The position numbers were made by a program, and so were the translations under genes. A DNA stretch of 57,336 nucleotides from a virus, in the IMG/VR virus record IMGVR_UViG_3300045120_000351, positions 1 through 57,336 of that record. One strand, written 5' to 3'. Below the pieces are notes generated by a model, which ran no database searches, had not been told where the DNA came from, and worked only from the letters and a program-made list of their open reading frames with translations. Shown one piece after another: positions 31,959 through 39,815 of this stretch (within the stretch, counting starts at the first letter, position 1; every line of letters begins with the position of its first letter).

Positions 31959-32760
31959 CAGCGCGGGCTCCGGCGCGCTGCCGCTGCGTCATTCGCGTTA
32001 CGCTCCGCCCACCAGGTGAGGTACTCGGAGTCCATCGCCTGCACCACGCGGTCGAGCATGAGATATTCTCCGCGTGTGAGGTGGTGATGCTCCGCCCACG
32101 TCCGCACCAAGCCCCACGGGATAGCGCCTGGCACCATCGGGCCCATGCCGCCGCCGTAGTAGGGACGATCCGGGTGTAGCCGATGCCAGGCACGCCATAT
32201 CCAGTGGAAGGCAGGCTCGATGAACGGGGCTGGTGGCAGGTCGTCGTCGCGAATGTCGGGCCGCTGCCCTGCAGCGATCATCCGCTGCCTGATCTCAAGC
32301 ATGCGGCTCCGCAGCGTGCCGTAGCTCAGTTCGAGTCGAAGCCCCTCTCGGAGTTTTTTGCTGCAGCCTCGACCTGGGCGAGCGACCGCGCGTTGACGCG
32401 TCCCGCAGCCTCCCAGCACGCGCGGAGCAGCCGCGAATACTCCTGCCGGTGCAGCAACTGGTGGAACTGCTCGAGCGTCACCGGCTCACCGTCCTTGTCG
32501 TATAAGTTGCGCACACCGATGACGATAAACTCTGCCATCAGTCCCGCATTGATCCGCCGTCCCTCGGCGTTTGGTATCCTCTCTCGCTCTCCGTTGTAGG
32601 CTTCAGCTGCAGCGATCAGCCGCGCAGTGCGGGCGTCGGTGAATTCATCAGTGAAGCCGCGCGTCTGGATCTCGAGATCCCCATAGGCTTCGCTGACCCG
32701 GATCCAGGCACCATCGCTGATGGCGCGGATATCGGTTTGGAACTCGTTAAGATTGGCCAT
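31958..32760 (-). CDS. Tail assembly chaperone G-T fusion made by -1 frameshift
   Basis: Ribosomes reading the upstream chaperone frame meet A AAA AAC (plus-strand 32353-32359) in the correct phase for a canonical -1 slip. After slipping they read KKLREGLRLELSYGTLRSRM and continue to 31958, giving a fusion of about 267 aa. The T part has no plausible start of its own near its 5' end. Lambda G/GT-type fusions bind the tape measure and recruit tube subunits, and the position just upstream of the tape measure fits exactly. Confidence 0.8.
32326..32760 (-). CDS. Tail assembly chaperone (G-type)
   Basis: 144 aa ending at the TGA at 32326-32328, shortly after the slippery site. Begins MANLNEFQTDIRAISDGAWI and is helical and acidic. 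It follows the tail-tube genes and precedes the tape measure, the standard chaperone position. Most ribosomes should make this short form; a minority make the G-T fusion. Confidence 0.8.
   Translation of the reverse strand: MANLNEFQTDIRAISDGAWIRVSEAYGDLEIQTRGFTDEFTDARTARLIAAAEAYNGERERIPNAEGRRINAGLMAEFIVIGVRNLYDKDGEPVTLEQFHQLLHRQEYSRLLRACWEAAGRVNARSLAQVEAAAKNSERGFDSN
32353..32359 (-). other. Programmed -1 frameshift slippery heptamer A AAA AAC
   Basis: In the chaperone frame the codons are GCA AAA AAC, giving the X XXY YYZ arrangement used by many phage and bacterial -1 frameshift signals. The -1 frame is open for 131 further codons. No obvious strong stem-loop follows, though the downstream GC-rich DNA could supply one. 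Confidence 0.8.
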
Positions 32761-32787
32761 GTGCTTCCTGTCCTGTGGAAGGTGAAT

Positions 32788-32859
32788 GGCGCGTGACCGG
32801 CGCCCAGGACGGCGCTGATCACGCGCCGACGGGCGGGAAGGAGTTCCAACTCCCGCCCG
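32788..32859 (-). other. Two tandem RNA hairpins after the tail-tube gene
   Basis: GGCGCGTGA (32788-32796) pairs with TCACGCGCC (32819-32827), and CGGGCGGGA (32830-32838) pairs with TCCCGCCCG (32851-32859). They lie between the tail-tube gene and the chaperone, with no U-tract. They may partly terminate or stabilise the tube mRNA so that tube protein exceeds chaperone. Confidence 0.6.
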
Positions 32860-32893
32860 CCATCAGCGCCAGTGGGCGACGCCGATCTCTGGA

Positions 32894-34105
32894 TCAGTTG
32901 GGAGGTGGGTGCCGATCGATCTGGAAAGTCCCGCCCAGAGTTGGGTCGGGATTGACCTCAAATGTGACGTCGACAAACACCGCAGTGCCGGGCCCGGTTG
33001 AGTTGATTTTCACGAACAGCGTGACTTGCTGGAACGACATCACATAGGAGTTGCCGACGCTGTCCTTCAAATACAGCTGCATGTCGGCCGAGAAGGATGT
33101 CTCGAAGAAGTTGTACAGCGTGAAGTCCTTGCAGTACATTCGGAACGCGCCGGAGGCTGTGAAGGTGCCGCCGAGCATACCGTCCGCGCCCGCTGTGCCG
33201 CCGAGGCTAAACTCCGGTGCGGCGCCGGTGTTTTCCAACGTCATCGACAGCTGGTCGAGCAAACCTGTGACGGTGCCGACGTTGTAAGCGATTCTGACAA
33301 ATCCGCCGACAGGATCGATCACCGGGCCGGATGGCGCCACGATCGTCGCGCCGGTTGACGCTTCGGCCGTCGTGGAGACTTCCGATTGGGCCATGAGATC
33401 AATGGCGCCGGTGAAGAAGTTCCCGACCGATGCGCCCAGCGTCATCCTGGTCACATAGGAGCCGCCGTAGCGCAGGAACTTGGTCGAGGAGAACTTCTGT
33501 TGGAGGAAGAGGCTCTTGAAGGTCGTGCCGTTGTTAAGCCGCGAGCCCGTGATCTTGACGTTTGTCCCGGTCGAGGTCTCGGTGTTGGCGCCTACCGCAA
33601 CACCAGTGACGGTCATGTTCTGCAGGGACGGCATCGTCACTACGCGCCACCAGGTGTTGTAGCCAGCGAGCACGAAGCCAGACACCCGTATATACTGTCC
33701 GACCGTGATGTTGGCGAACTTATTGGCCAGCGTCGACGTGATCGTCTGCGTCGCGGTGCCGGTCGATGTCATCGTGATGTCAGTGCCGATCGATGCCACG
33801 CCTGCTGCCGCACTCCAATCGCCCTGCATGCAGGACGCGAAGAAGTCATCATAGTTGCCGTAGCTGAACGCGTAGTTGATCGTGCCGCCGCTGCTCTGCG
33901 AGACGGTGATCGCCTGCGTCACCTCCCGCATCACGTTGATCTCGGACGGTCGTGCGCGTGTCTTCGTCAGTGCGAGCGTGTCCGAGGTGTATCGTATCGC
34001 CTGGAACGGCACGAGCGGACGACTGCCCCAGGTGGTTTCTACCCCATAACTTAGCTGCGTTTGGTTGGACTCGATGCCAGCCTGATAATTGCCTGTCGCG
34101 GCCAT
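32894..34105 (-). CDS. Major tail tube protein, copy 2
   Basis: 403 aa, with GGAGG eight bases before the ATG. Matches the siphophage tube-protein type (phage_tube_2): AATGNYQAGIESNQTQLSYG, AIRYTSDTLALTKTR, PSEINVMREVTQAI, VGNFFTGAIDLMAQ, LSMTLENTGAAPEFSL, DVTFEVNPDPTLGG. Closely related along its whole length to the next gene, though mid-regions differ. Tube proteins polymerise into hexameric rings around the tape measure. The second copy could be a minor or terminal ring variant. Confidence 0.8.
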   Translation of the reverse strand: MAATGNYQAGIESNQTQLSYGVETTWGSRPLVPFQAIRYTSDTLALTKTRARPSEINVMREVTQAITVSQSSGGTINYAFSYGNYDDFFASCMQGDWSAAAGVASIGTDITMTSTGTATQTITSTLANKFANITVGQYIRVSGFVLAGYNTWWRVVTMPSLQNMTVTGVAVGANTETSTGTNVKITGSRLNNGTTFKSLFLQQKFSSTKFLRYGGSYVTRMTLGASVGNFFTGAIDLMAQSEVSTTAEASTGATIVAPSGPVIDPVGGFVRIAYNVGTVTGLLDQLSMTLENTGAAPEFSLGGTAGADGMLGGTFTASGAFRMYCKDFTLYNFFETSFSADMQLYLKDSVGNSYVMSFQQVTLFVKINSTGPGTAVFVDVTFEVNPDPTLGGTFQIDRHPPPN

Positions 34106-34130
34106 AGCCGGTGCCTCCTATCCCGCTGGA

Positions 34131-35348
34131 TTACGAATTGGCCAAGCGGTCAATGATGACGGTGCCGCCAGTCACTGGCGCCGGATTGGCCTCGAAGGTG
34201 ATCTCCGCGTAGACCGGTTGACCTGGGCCGCCGGCGTTGAGCTTCACCATCATGAAAGTATTGGGGAAGGTGAATGCGTAGGCATTGCCAACATTGCTCT
34301 GCACGATGAATGACAGAGATCCCAGCGTCTCCCCGGTGAAAAAGTTGTAGTTGATGAAGTCGTTGAAGTACATGCGGAAGCTGCCGCTTGCCGTGAATGT
34401 GCCACTGAGCATGCCGACGGCAATCTGCCCGCCGAGCCCGTATTCGGGCGCGGCCCCAGTGTTCTCGAGGGTGATCGCCATCTGATCGAGCGTGCCAACC
34501 ATCGGCTGCCCGTTCCAATAGCAGCCCACGAAGCCTGAGACGGGATCCATGACCGGTGTCGTTGGGGCGGCGATGACCGCGCCGGTCGAACTGTCCGCGA
34601 CCAGGTTGTCTTCGTCCTTCGCGATGACATCGATGGCGCCGGTGAAAAAGTTGCCGACGGAACCGGAGACGGTCAGCCGCGAGACGTAGGTGCCGGGATA
34701 GACGAGATACATTGTCGGCGAGAGCGACTGCTGCATGAAGAGAGATTTGAAGGTGACGCCGTTTGCTATCGTGGAGCCACGCACATGCGCTGCAGTGGCG
34801 GCGGGTGTTTCCGTGACCGCTAAGGTGCGCTGCGGCCCGTCCAGTGTCAGATGCGAGTCATCGGTGTGCGCCTTGACGTACCAGAAGCCGTTGTTGGCGG
34901 CGTTGGTGAAGCCGTAGAGCTTGATCCACGAGTTGACCCCAAGCGTCGCGAACTTGGTGCCGAGCGTCGACGACAGCACCACGGTGTTGTTGGGGGACAC
35001 GCCGGTGCTTGTAAGGATGATATCGGCGGCGATGCCGTTGATGACCTGGAAGGCCTGCCAGTCTTTCTGCAGCACCACACTGAAGAAATCATCATAGACG
35101 CCGTATGCCAGGGCGTAGTTGATCGTGCCGCCCGCCGTCTGTTGCGTCGTGACACTCTGCGACGCCTCACGAGTGATATTGATTTCCGACGGGCGCTGCC
35201 TGGTCTTCGTTTCGGCCAAGGTGTCGGACATATACCGGATCGCTTTGAAGGCGACGGCCGGAGCAATGCCCCAGGTGAGCTCATTGGCATACGAGATTCT
35301 GGTTTGGTTGGCTTCAATGCCGGCCTGATAGTTAGCAGTCGCGGGCAT
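34131..35348 (-). CDS. Major tail tube protein, copy 1
   Basis: 405 aa, with AGGAGAGAACC before the ATG. Same blocks as its neighbour: TANYQAGIEANQTRISYANE, SEINITREASQSVTTQQ, GTINYALAYG, VGNFFTGAIDVIAKD, MAITLENTGAAPEYGLGG, ITFEANPAPVTGG. It is separated from copy 2 by only 25 bases, so the pair is a tandem duplication that has diverged. Either may be the main tube protein. Confidence 0.8.
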   Translation of the reverse strand: MPATANYQAGIEANQTRISYANELTWGIAPAVAFKAIRYMSDTLAETKTRQRPSEINITREASQSVTTQQTAGGTINYALAYGVYDDFFSVVLQKDWQAFQVINGIAADIILTSTGVSPNNTVVLSSTLGTKFATLGVNSWIKLYGFTNAANNGFWYVKAHTDDSHLTLDGPQRTLAVTETPAATAAHVRGSTIANGVTFKSLFMQQSLSPTMYLVYPGTYVSRLTVSGSVGNFFTGAIDVIAKDEDNLVADSSTGAVIAAPTTPVMDPVSGFVGCYWNGQPMVGTLDQMAITLENTGAAPEYGLGGQIAVGMLSGTFTASGSFRMYFNDFINYNFFTGETLGSLSFIVQSNVGNAYAFTFPNTFMMVKLNAGGPGQPVYAEITFEANPAPVTGGTVIIDRLANS

Positions 35349-35401
35349 GGTTCTCTCCTATTGTTAAGTGTGCTGCACGCGACAGCAGGCCGCGTCGCTG
35401 C

Positions 35402-35866
35402 TTAGGCGATGACGACAGAGTTGGAAGCTGGCGCGGCGACCTGGCCTTGCTCGTTGACCGCAGTGACGACGCACGTCGCGGTCTTGCCGACGTCACTCGG
35501 CTGGCAGACGTAGTTGGGCTCTTGCGTGCCGGGATTGATGCCGCCGATCGACCATCTGTAGAGGTACGAGGTCGGGGTTCCTGTCCAATTTCCCATTGTG
35601 CAACTCAGGACATTTGCTGACTGCGACAGGAACGGGACATCGACGTTGACCGGCGCTTCCACCGTGAGATCGGGCTGCGCCGATGGCGGGCTGATATGCC
35701 GCGCATTCACGCTCTCGTAGACCCAGAAGCCGTAGCGGTTGCCGTCCTGCGCGAGCTCGATGCAGCGGAAGCACGCATCGTCCGCGCTGGTCTCGACGAT
35801 CTCGCCAGTTTCCGCGAACGAGCCGGAGCCCGGCGGGGTTTCCGCCAGGATATGGTACTGTTGCAT
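35402..35866 (-). CDS. Virion protein with Ig-like domain
   Basis: 154 aa. Residues ~1-65 are a small alpha/beta region (IVETSADDACFRCIELAQDG). The C-terminal ~85 (VNVDVPFLSQSANVLSCTMG, then YLYRWSIGGINPG and TATCVVTAVNEQG) form an immunoglobulin-like beta sandwich with two Cys in the expected places. Ig-like domains decorate phage heads and tails and bind surface glycans weakly. It sits just before the tail-tube genes. Confidence 0.7.
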   Translation of the reverse strand: MQQYHILAETPPGSGSFAETGEIVETSADDACFRCIELAQDGNRYGFWVYESVNARHISPPSAQPDLTVEAPVNVDVPFLSQSANVLSCTMGNWTGTPTSYLYRWSIGGINPGTQEPNYVCQPSDVGKTATCVVTAVNEQGQVAAPASNSVVIA

Positions 35867-35879
35867 GATATTGGTTCCT

Positions 35880-36308
35880 TCAAGGTGGGGCGATTAGCCG
35901 GTCCTGGTACTGGTAGTTCACGATTACTGTGAGGCGGCGGTACATTCCGTCGTCTTTATTTGCCATCGGGTCGGCTGACTGGTCATTGCGATAGACCAGA
36001 CCCTTTGGGGTCGTGGTGTTGATCCCGCGAAATGCCTCCTGGAAGGCCTTGGCTTTCACCAGGGCATCGCGCCAGCCGGTGCCGATCGGGACCATGATGT
36101 GCAGGTAGCCTTGGCCGTATTCGATCCAGGCGTTGTCGCCGAGCTCCAGCTGCACTGAGCTCTGTGAGGCTACCTCGATGTCGAGCCAGGTTTGCGAAGG
36201 CTCCGGCCGCGCGCCGGCCGGCTCGTTTGGCATCTCGAAGGTGATGCCCAATTGCGTCGCCACCGCCTGCACGCGCGGTATGAAATCATCCCAGACCACG
36301 GGGGACAT
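35880..36308 (-). CDS. Tail terminator-like protein
   Basis: 142 aa, resembling the DUF4128/tail-terminator group: short helix with QAVATQLGITFEMPNE, strand VQLELGDNAWIEYGQG, LHIMVPIGTGWRDAL, and RLTVIVNYQYQDR at the end. Tail terminators cap the growing tube and join the head. The order connector, closure, terminator, tube supports the call. Confidence 0.7.
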   Translation of the reverse strand: MSPVVWDDFIPRVQAVATQLGITFEMPNEPAGARPEPSQTWLDIEVASQSSVQLELGDNAWIEYGQGYLHIMVPIGTGWRDALVKAKAFQEAFRGINTTTPKGLVYRNDQSADPMANKDDGMYRRLTVIVNYQYQDRLIAPP

Positions 36309-36311
36309 CGA

Positions 36312-36647
36312 TCATCCGCCCAAGGTCTTGAGTGTGTAGACGGTGTCCTCGTCGAGGCGATCGATATTCACATTCGCCAGGACCGTCCGCACCGCGCCGT
36401 TTGAATAGACGATCTGGTCGCCTTGCCGGGGCGGAGCCGGCCATTGCACCGCGCGCATCTCTCGATCGGTGATCTGAATCTGATCGGCGGTCTGCTGCAC
36501 GTTGCCGACGAGCACGCTCTCGACGCCACGCCGCACGTTGCCGAGGCACTGCACCGAGAACGCGACCTGGCGCGTGCCAGTGAGCCGGCGGATCGTGAAG
36601 GTGTCGCCGTTCCGCGCGCACAAGCTCATGAAGCTGTCCGCGTTCAC
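36312..36647 (-). CDS. Head closure / neck-type protein (putative)
   Basis: 111 aa, beta-rich (FTIRRLTGTRQVAFSVQCLG, QGDQIVYSNGAVRTVLANVN), the size and fold expected of head-tail joining stoppers. Overlaps the upstream stop (ATGA). Position between connector and tail terminator is the main support. Confidence 0.6.
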   Translation of the reverse strand: MNADSFMSLCARNGDTFTIRRLTGTRQVAFSVQCLGNVRRGVESVLVGNVQQTADQIQITDREMRAVQWPAPPRQGDQIVYSNGAVRTVLANVNIDRLDEDTVYTLKTLGG

Positions 36648-37090
36648 TTAGGCAGCACTCGAGCCGACAGGACCGTGTTGGCGTAGGTGCCGGAGACGAT
36701 CACCATCAATCGGAGCCGATCGCCGAGGACGTGGCAGACCAAGCCGTCGGGCAGCACGTCATTGCCAGTAGAGTCCACACCGCCGGCGCTGGGATCCACC
36801 ACCGCCGTGGTGCCGCCGTAGAGCTCGAAGACGACCGTGCGCGCCGCCCCGGCAAAAGACACCTGGGCGACATCGAAGGCCGGCGTGTCGTCGCCCAGCG
36901 CCGTCTGCAGCAGGGCTTTGACGCTGCCGCCGTTGCTTGAGCCCCACAGGAAACGGAGCTCCACCGCCACTTGCTGCATTCCGGCCAGGCCGGTCGTCCA
37001 AACGCCGGTGAACGTGCCGGGCCCGGCGATGACAAAGTCGGCGTCCCCGCCCTCGGGCTGGAGCGCGAAGACCTGGGAAGCCTGGAGCAT
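36644..37090 (-). CDS. Virion-associated hypothetical protein, 148 aa
   Basis: Beta-strand-rich throughout (LQPEGGDADFVIAGPGTF, LRLMVIVSGTYANTVLSARV) with no Cys/His motif or catalytic residues. Probably a structural or decoration protein. Family not recognised. Confidence 0.65.
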   Translation of the reverse strand: MLQASQVFALQPEGGDADFVIAGPGTFTGVWTTGLAGMQQVAVELRFLWGSSNGGSVKALLQTALGDDTPAFDVAQVSFAGAARTVVFELYGGTTAVVDPSAGGVDSTGNDVLPDGLVCHVLGDRLRLMVIVSGTYANTVLSARVLPK

Positions 37091-37102
37091 CGTTGCCTCG
37101 GA

Positions 37103-37294
37103 TCAGTGGAGAGGGCGCAGGATCGATGCGCAGCAGCTGACGATCATCCGCGAGACCACGGTCTCGAGGCGGTATTGCTGGTCGGAGCAGTCGGGACAGA
37201 TCCTGCCGAGCTTCAGCACAACCGCCGGCTCCGGCTCGCAGGACTCGCAGTGGATGACGACGCGGTCACCCGGGGACAGAAGCTTCGCGGTCAC
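37103..37294 (-). CDS. Small Cys-rich protein, 63 aa
   Basis: Start overlaps the connector stop (ATGA). CESCEPEP and ICPDCSDQQ suggest a zinc ribbon, with a later CC pair. Unexpected inside the head-completion genes; its role is unknown. Confidence 0.65.
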   Translation of the reverse strand: MTAKLLSPGDRVVIHCESCEPEPAVVLKLGRICPDCSDQQYRLETVVSRMIVSCCASILRPLH

Positions 37295-37953
37295 AGCCGC
37301 ATTTCCCGGTAAGGCTCGAGCAGTGCTGCGGCCGCCGGGACGATCGCCGCGCTCTCGCCGGCCATGGGCACCATGTAGGTCGTGGTCAGCACGTTGGGCA
37401 CGGACTCGGAGCGGATCGATCGATCGCGCGTGCCGGTCGATTTGTGGTGCTGCAGCTGGATGAGCGCCGCCTGCTCGAGGTCGGGCGGCACGTCTTCGCC
37501 CGGCGTGTAGCCGCCGGTGTATTGCACCACGACGGTGCTCGGATATGGCAACCAGTAGTAGCCCGGGTAATCAAACCACGGGATCCAGCAATACTGCACC
37601 TCGTCCCACCGCCGCAGCAGTCCGGCCTCCGCATCGAGGTGCCACTGGTCCGGCGTCATCACCACGTCGTTCCACACCACCGACAGGATCTCGACGTTCG
37701 GATAGAGCACCAGCAACAGGTCGGATCGCACGCCGGCCGAATGCCCGACGGTGGTGGTGAAGGTTTGCTGCAGCGTCTCCTTGATCAGCCTACGACCGCA
37801 GTAGCGCTCGATCGCCGCCGACTCAGCCGTGATCCAGCGCTTCAGGCGTGCATCGTACGACCCACCCGTGATGCCGAGCTCCTCCTTCGCGATGTCGAGC
37901 GTCGTCAGATCCCGGCTCGTGGCCTTGGTGATGACGTCGGTCACCGAGCGCAT
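37291..37953 (-). CDS. Head-tail connector protein (HK97 gp6-like)
   Basis: 220 aa. LTTLDIAKEELGITGGSYDA, RWITAESAAIERYCGR and DLEQAALIQLQHHKS are the helical blocks of phage_connect_1/gp6-type adaptors, which form a ring on the portal. An aromatic central insertion (WIPWFDYPGYYWLPYP) is prominent. Overlaps the methyltransferase stop by one base. Confidence 0.75.
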   Translation of the reverse strand: MRSVTDVITKATSRDLTTLDIAKEELGITGGSYDARLKRWITAESAAIERYCGRRLIKETLQQTFTTTVGHSAGVRSDLLLVLYPNVEILSVVWNDVVMTPDQWHLDAEAGLLRRWDEVQYCWIPWFDYPGYYWLPYPSTVVVQYTGGYTPGEDVPPDLEQAALIQLQHHKSTGTRDRSIRSESVPNVLTTTYMVPMAGESAAIVPAAAALLEPYREMRL

Positions 37954-38663
37954 TATGGAGCCCTGGCGAAAGCGAAGCTCGCGATGCCCTCGCGGCCGAT
38001 CCGCGTTTCCGCCTCGTTATGCTCGAGCGCCTGCCAGCCCAGCGTGGCCATGATCTTGAGGAAGCCGTACGCTGAGAAATACCAAAAGTGCTCGTCCTCT
38101 CGATAATGCCGGGAGGACAGCACCTCGTGTGGTCCGGTGAACACCGGCAGAGACACAAACACGCGGGCCGTGACGCGAGCCAGGAGCTTATCGAACTCGG
38201 CAATGTGCTCGAGGACATCCCACAGCGACACAGCCTCCACAGGCTCTCTGTAGGGGTCGCAGAAGAGCTCCTTGTCTTTCAGCCAGTACACGCCGCACGG
38301 GTTGATGTCGTAGCCCTTGGTGTTTGGCCTGGCGGAGACGAAGGCGCCGGAGCCGATGCCGACATCGACCAGTGGACCTTGCCAGTGCCGCTCGACGAGC
38401 TCGAGGCGCGCCTGCGTGATGCGCCGGCCCATGTCGGTGGCTTGGTAGCCCATGTATTTGGCGAAGTAGCGGACGTCGTAGGGCGCCTGCGGATCCTCGA
38501 CCGGGAAGTAGCCGACGCCGAGATCGGGAAACCAGGTCAGCCGTTTGCGGCCGAGGCACTGGAAGAGTGTGGGTCGGGTAATCGCATCCGCCGCCTCCAG
38601 CGATTCCATTGCTGCAGTAAATCTGGAATGCGCCGAGCGCAGCGATGTTTCATGTCCAAGCAT
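37953..38663 (-). CDS. Class I SAM methyltransferase (Methyltransf_23-like)
   Basis: 236 aa, with AAAGG eight bases before the ATG at 38663. VDVGIGSG (99-106) is motif I, YDINP (118-122) the acidic end of strand 2, and SLWDVLEHI (146-154) the post-I motif typical of sugar and lipid methyltransferases. The N-terminal 90 residues include a RYFAKYMGYQATDMGRR cap. It overlaps the glycosyltransferase by 127 bases and sits between connector and capsid, so it probably acts on the same glycan as that enzyme. Confidence 0.8.
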   Translation of the reverse strand: MLGHETSLRSAHSRFTAAMESLEAADAITRPTLFQCLGRKRLTWFPDLGVGYFPVEDPQAPYDVRYFAKYMGYQATDMGRRITQARLELVERHWQGPLVDVGIGSGAFVSARPNTKGYDINPCGVYWLKDKELFCDPYREPVEAVSLWDVLEHIAEFDKLLARVTARVFVSLPVFTGPHEVLSSRHYREDEHFWYFSAYGFLKIMATLGWQALEHNEAETRIGREGIASFAFARAP

Positions 38664-39517
38664 CTGCAGAACCTTTCGGGCATCGCGAAGCCAATGCGCT
38701 CGGTGTTCATTCGCGGGTCGAGCAGTCGCTCGGGAGCATTCATGCCGCCATTACCGCCGAGGACCACGAACGTCGGCGTCTGCAGGGCGACTGCGGCGGG
38801 GACGATCCAGCCGACACCTCCGACGACGATGGCCGCGTCTCGCACGCTCGCCATTAGTTGGCGGATCGATAGTTCGCCGTGGGTCAGCGCCAGGTTGTGC
38901 GGCGGCACCGGGCCATCGATCCATTCGGCACCGTGCTTTTCATCGCACAGCACGATGACCGCGTAGCCGCGTTGCTTGAGATCGGCCGCGATCTCGCAGA
39001 CGTATTCCGGCAGCGGGTTGCGCGCCTCGTTGTCCCATTCCGTCCGGCGCATCACCGGGCGGATGATCGCCATCGGCGCGCCGAGTGTGTCGAACGGGCA
39101 GGGGCCCATGTCTGGTAGATCCCACGCCGGTGTGGAGACTATGTGCGTGCGCGGGAGCTTCCGCTCCATGATCGCCGCGACGTTGCTCGTAGGGAGTTCC
39201 AGCGCGCCATACCCCAACGCCACCGTTTCAGCGTTGCCTGGAGGTTGATGCCACTGCGTGTTCTGTTGCCGCGCCAAGTTGCGCAATTGCGTGCGAAGCT
39301 GTTTGTGGCCGCGCACTAGCCACACGGGTAAGTCCGTGTAGAACTCCGGCCAAGGTGTTTCGAGGAAGATCTCCCGCTCTGCAGCCTGGGCTGCGATGAA
39401 TGGGCGGGCATACAGTGAGTCCCCAATCCCCCATGGACTTTTGATGAAAAGAGGTCGGGCGTTATCGACGCCGTTTGCCGACAGGCTTCGGGCCATGATT
39501 GACAGGCTTCGGGTCAT
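38537..39517 (-). CDS. Glycosyltransferase family 9-like protein
   Basis: 326 aa. KSPWGIGDSLYARPFI near residue 30 resembles the GT-B N-domain start of heptosyltransferases (K..G.GD), and IRQLMASVRDAAIVVGGVGW followed by ALQTPTFVVLGG matches the donor-site region where GT9 enzymes read S-x-N-D-T-G...P-x-V-x-L-F-G. Such enzymes add sugars to lipopolysaccharide cores. In the head gene cluster a virion-glycosylation role is an alternative. The 5' end carries a 21-base duplication and overlaps the previous gene by 56 bases. Confidence 0.7.
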   Translation of the reverse strand: MTRSLSIMARSLSANGVDNARPLFIKSPWGIGDSLYARPFIAAQAAEREIFLETPWPEFYTDLPVWLVRGHKQLRTQLRNLARQQNTQWHQPPGNAETVALGYGALELPTSNVAAIMERKLPRTHIVSTPAWDLPDMGPCPFDTLGAPMAIIRPVMRRTEWDNEARNPLPEYVCEIAADLKQRGYAVIVLCDEKHGAEWIDGPVPPHNLALTHGELSIRQLMASVRDAAIVVGGVGWIVPAAVALQTPTFVVLGGNGGMNAPERLLDPRMNTERIGFAMPERFCRCLDMKHRCARRIPDLLQQWNRWRRRMRLPDPHSSSASAANG

Positions 39518-39794
39518 GATTGGGCTTCGCCTTTGGCTGTGGCGGCACCGGTGGCGGCGGTTGCTGTTTCGCCTCCGGTGGCGGCACTGACATCCTTGCC
39601 GTTTCCGCTAGCGACTGCAGTGGCGGCGGATCTGCCACGACCTTGATCTTCTCGTTGTCGTCCAGCACCGGCACAGCCAGGCCGGCGAGCTCAAGCTCAG
39701 TGGCGCGATGGCCGTGAGCTTGAAACCGCTGACCTGGCTCCACCACGCCCTCATGGTCGTAGTTGATCCAAGGCTTGAGGGCTTCCATCAGCAT
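39462..39794 (-). CDS. Capsid-adjacent small protein with Pro/Lys-rich tail, 110 aa
   Basis: Residues 1-50 (MLMEALKPWINYDHEGVVEP, then RATELELAGLAVPV) are a compact domain; from ~65 the sequence is a Pro/Lys-rich tail with duplicated NH-D/G-PKPV. Likely a head minor or decoration protein following the capsid gene. Family uncertain. Confidence 0.65.
   Translation of the reverse strand: MLMEALKPWINYDHEGVVEPGQRFQAHGHRATELELAGLAVPVLDDNEKIKVVADPPPLQSLAETARMSVPPPEAKQQPPPPVPPQPKAKPNHDPKPVNHGPKPVGKRRR
39480..39521. repeat. 21-base tandem duplication at an overlapping gene junction
   Basis: GACAGGCTTCGGGCCATGATT is followed by a copy with one change (T for C). Being 21 bases it keeps both overlapping frames open, giving duplicated seven-residue blocks in the 110-aa protein and two alternative starts for the glycosyltransferase. 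Confidence 0.85.
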
Positions 39795-39815
39795 CTCAGT
39801 ATACCCTAACTATGG

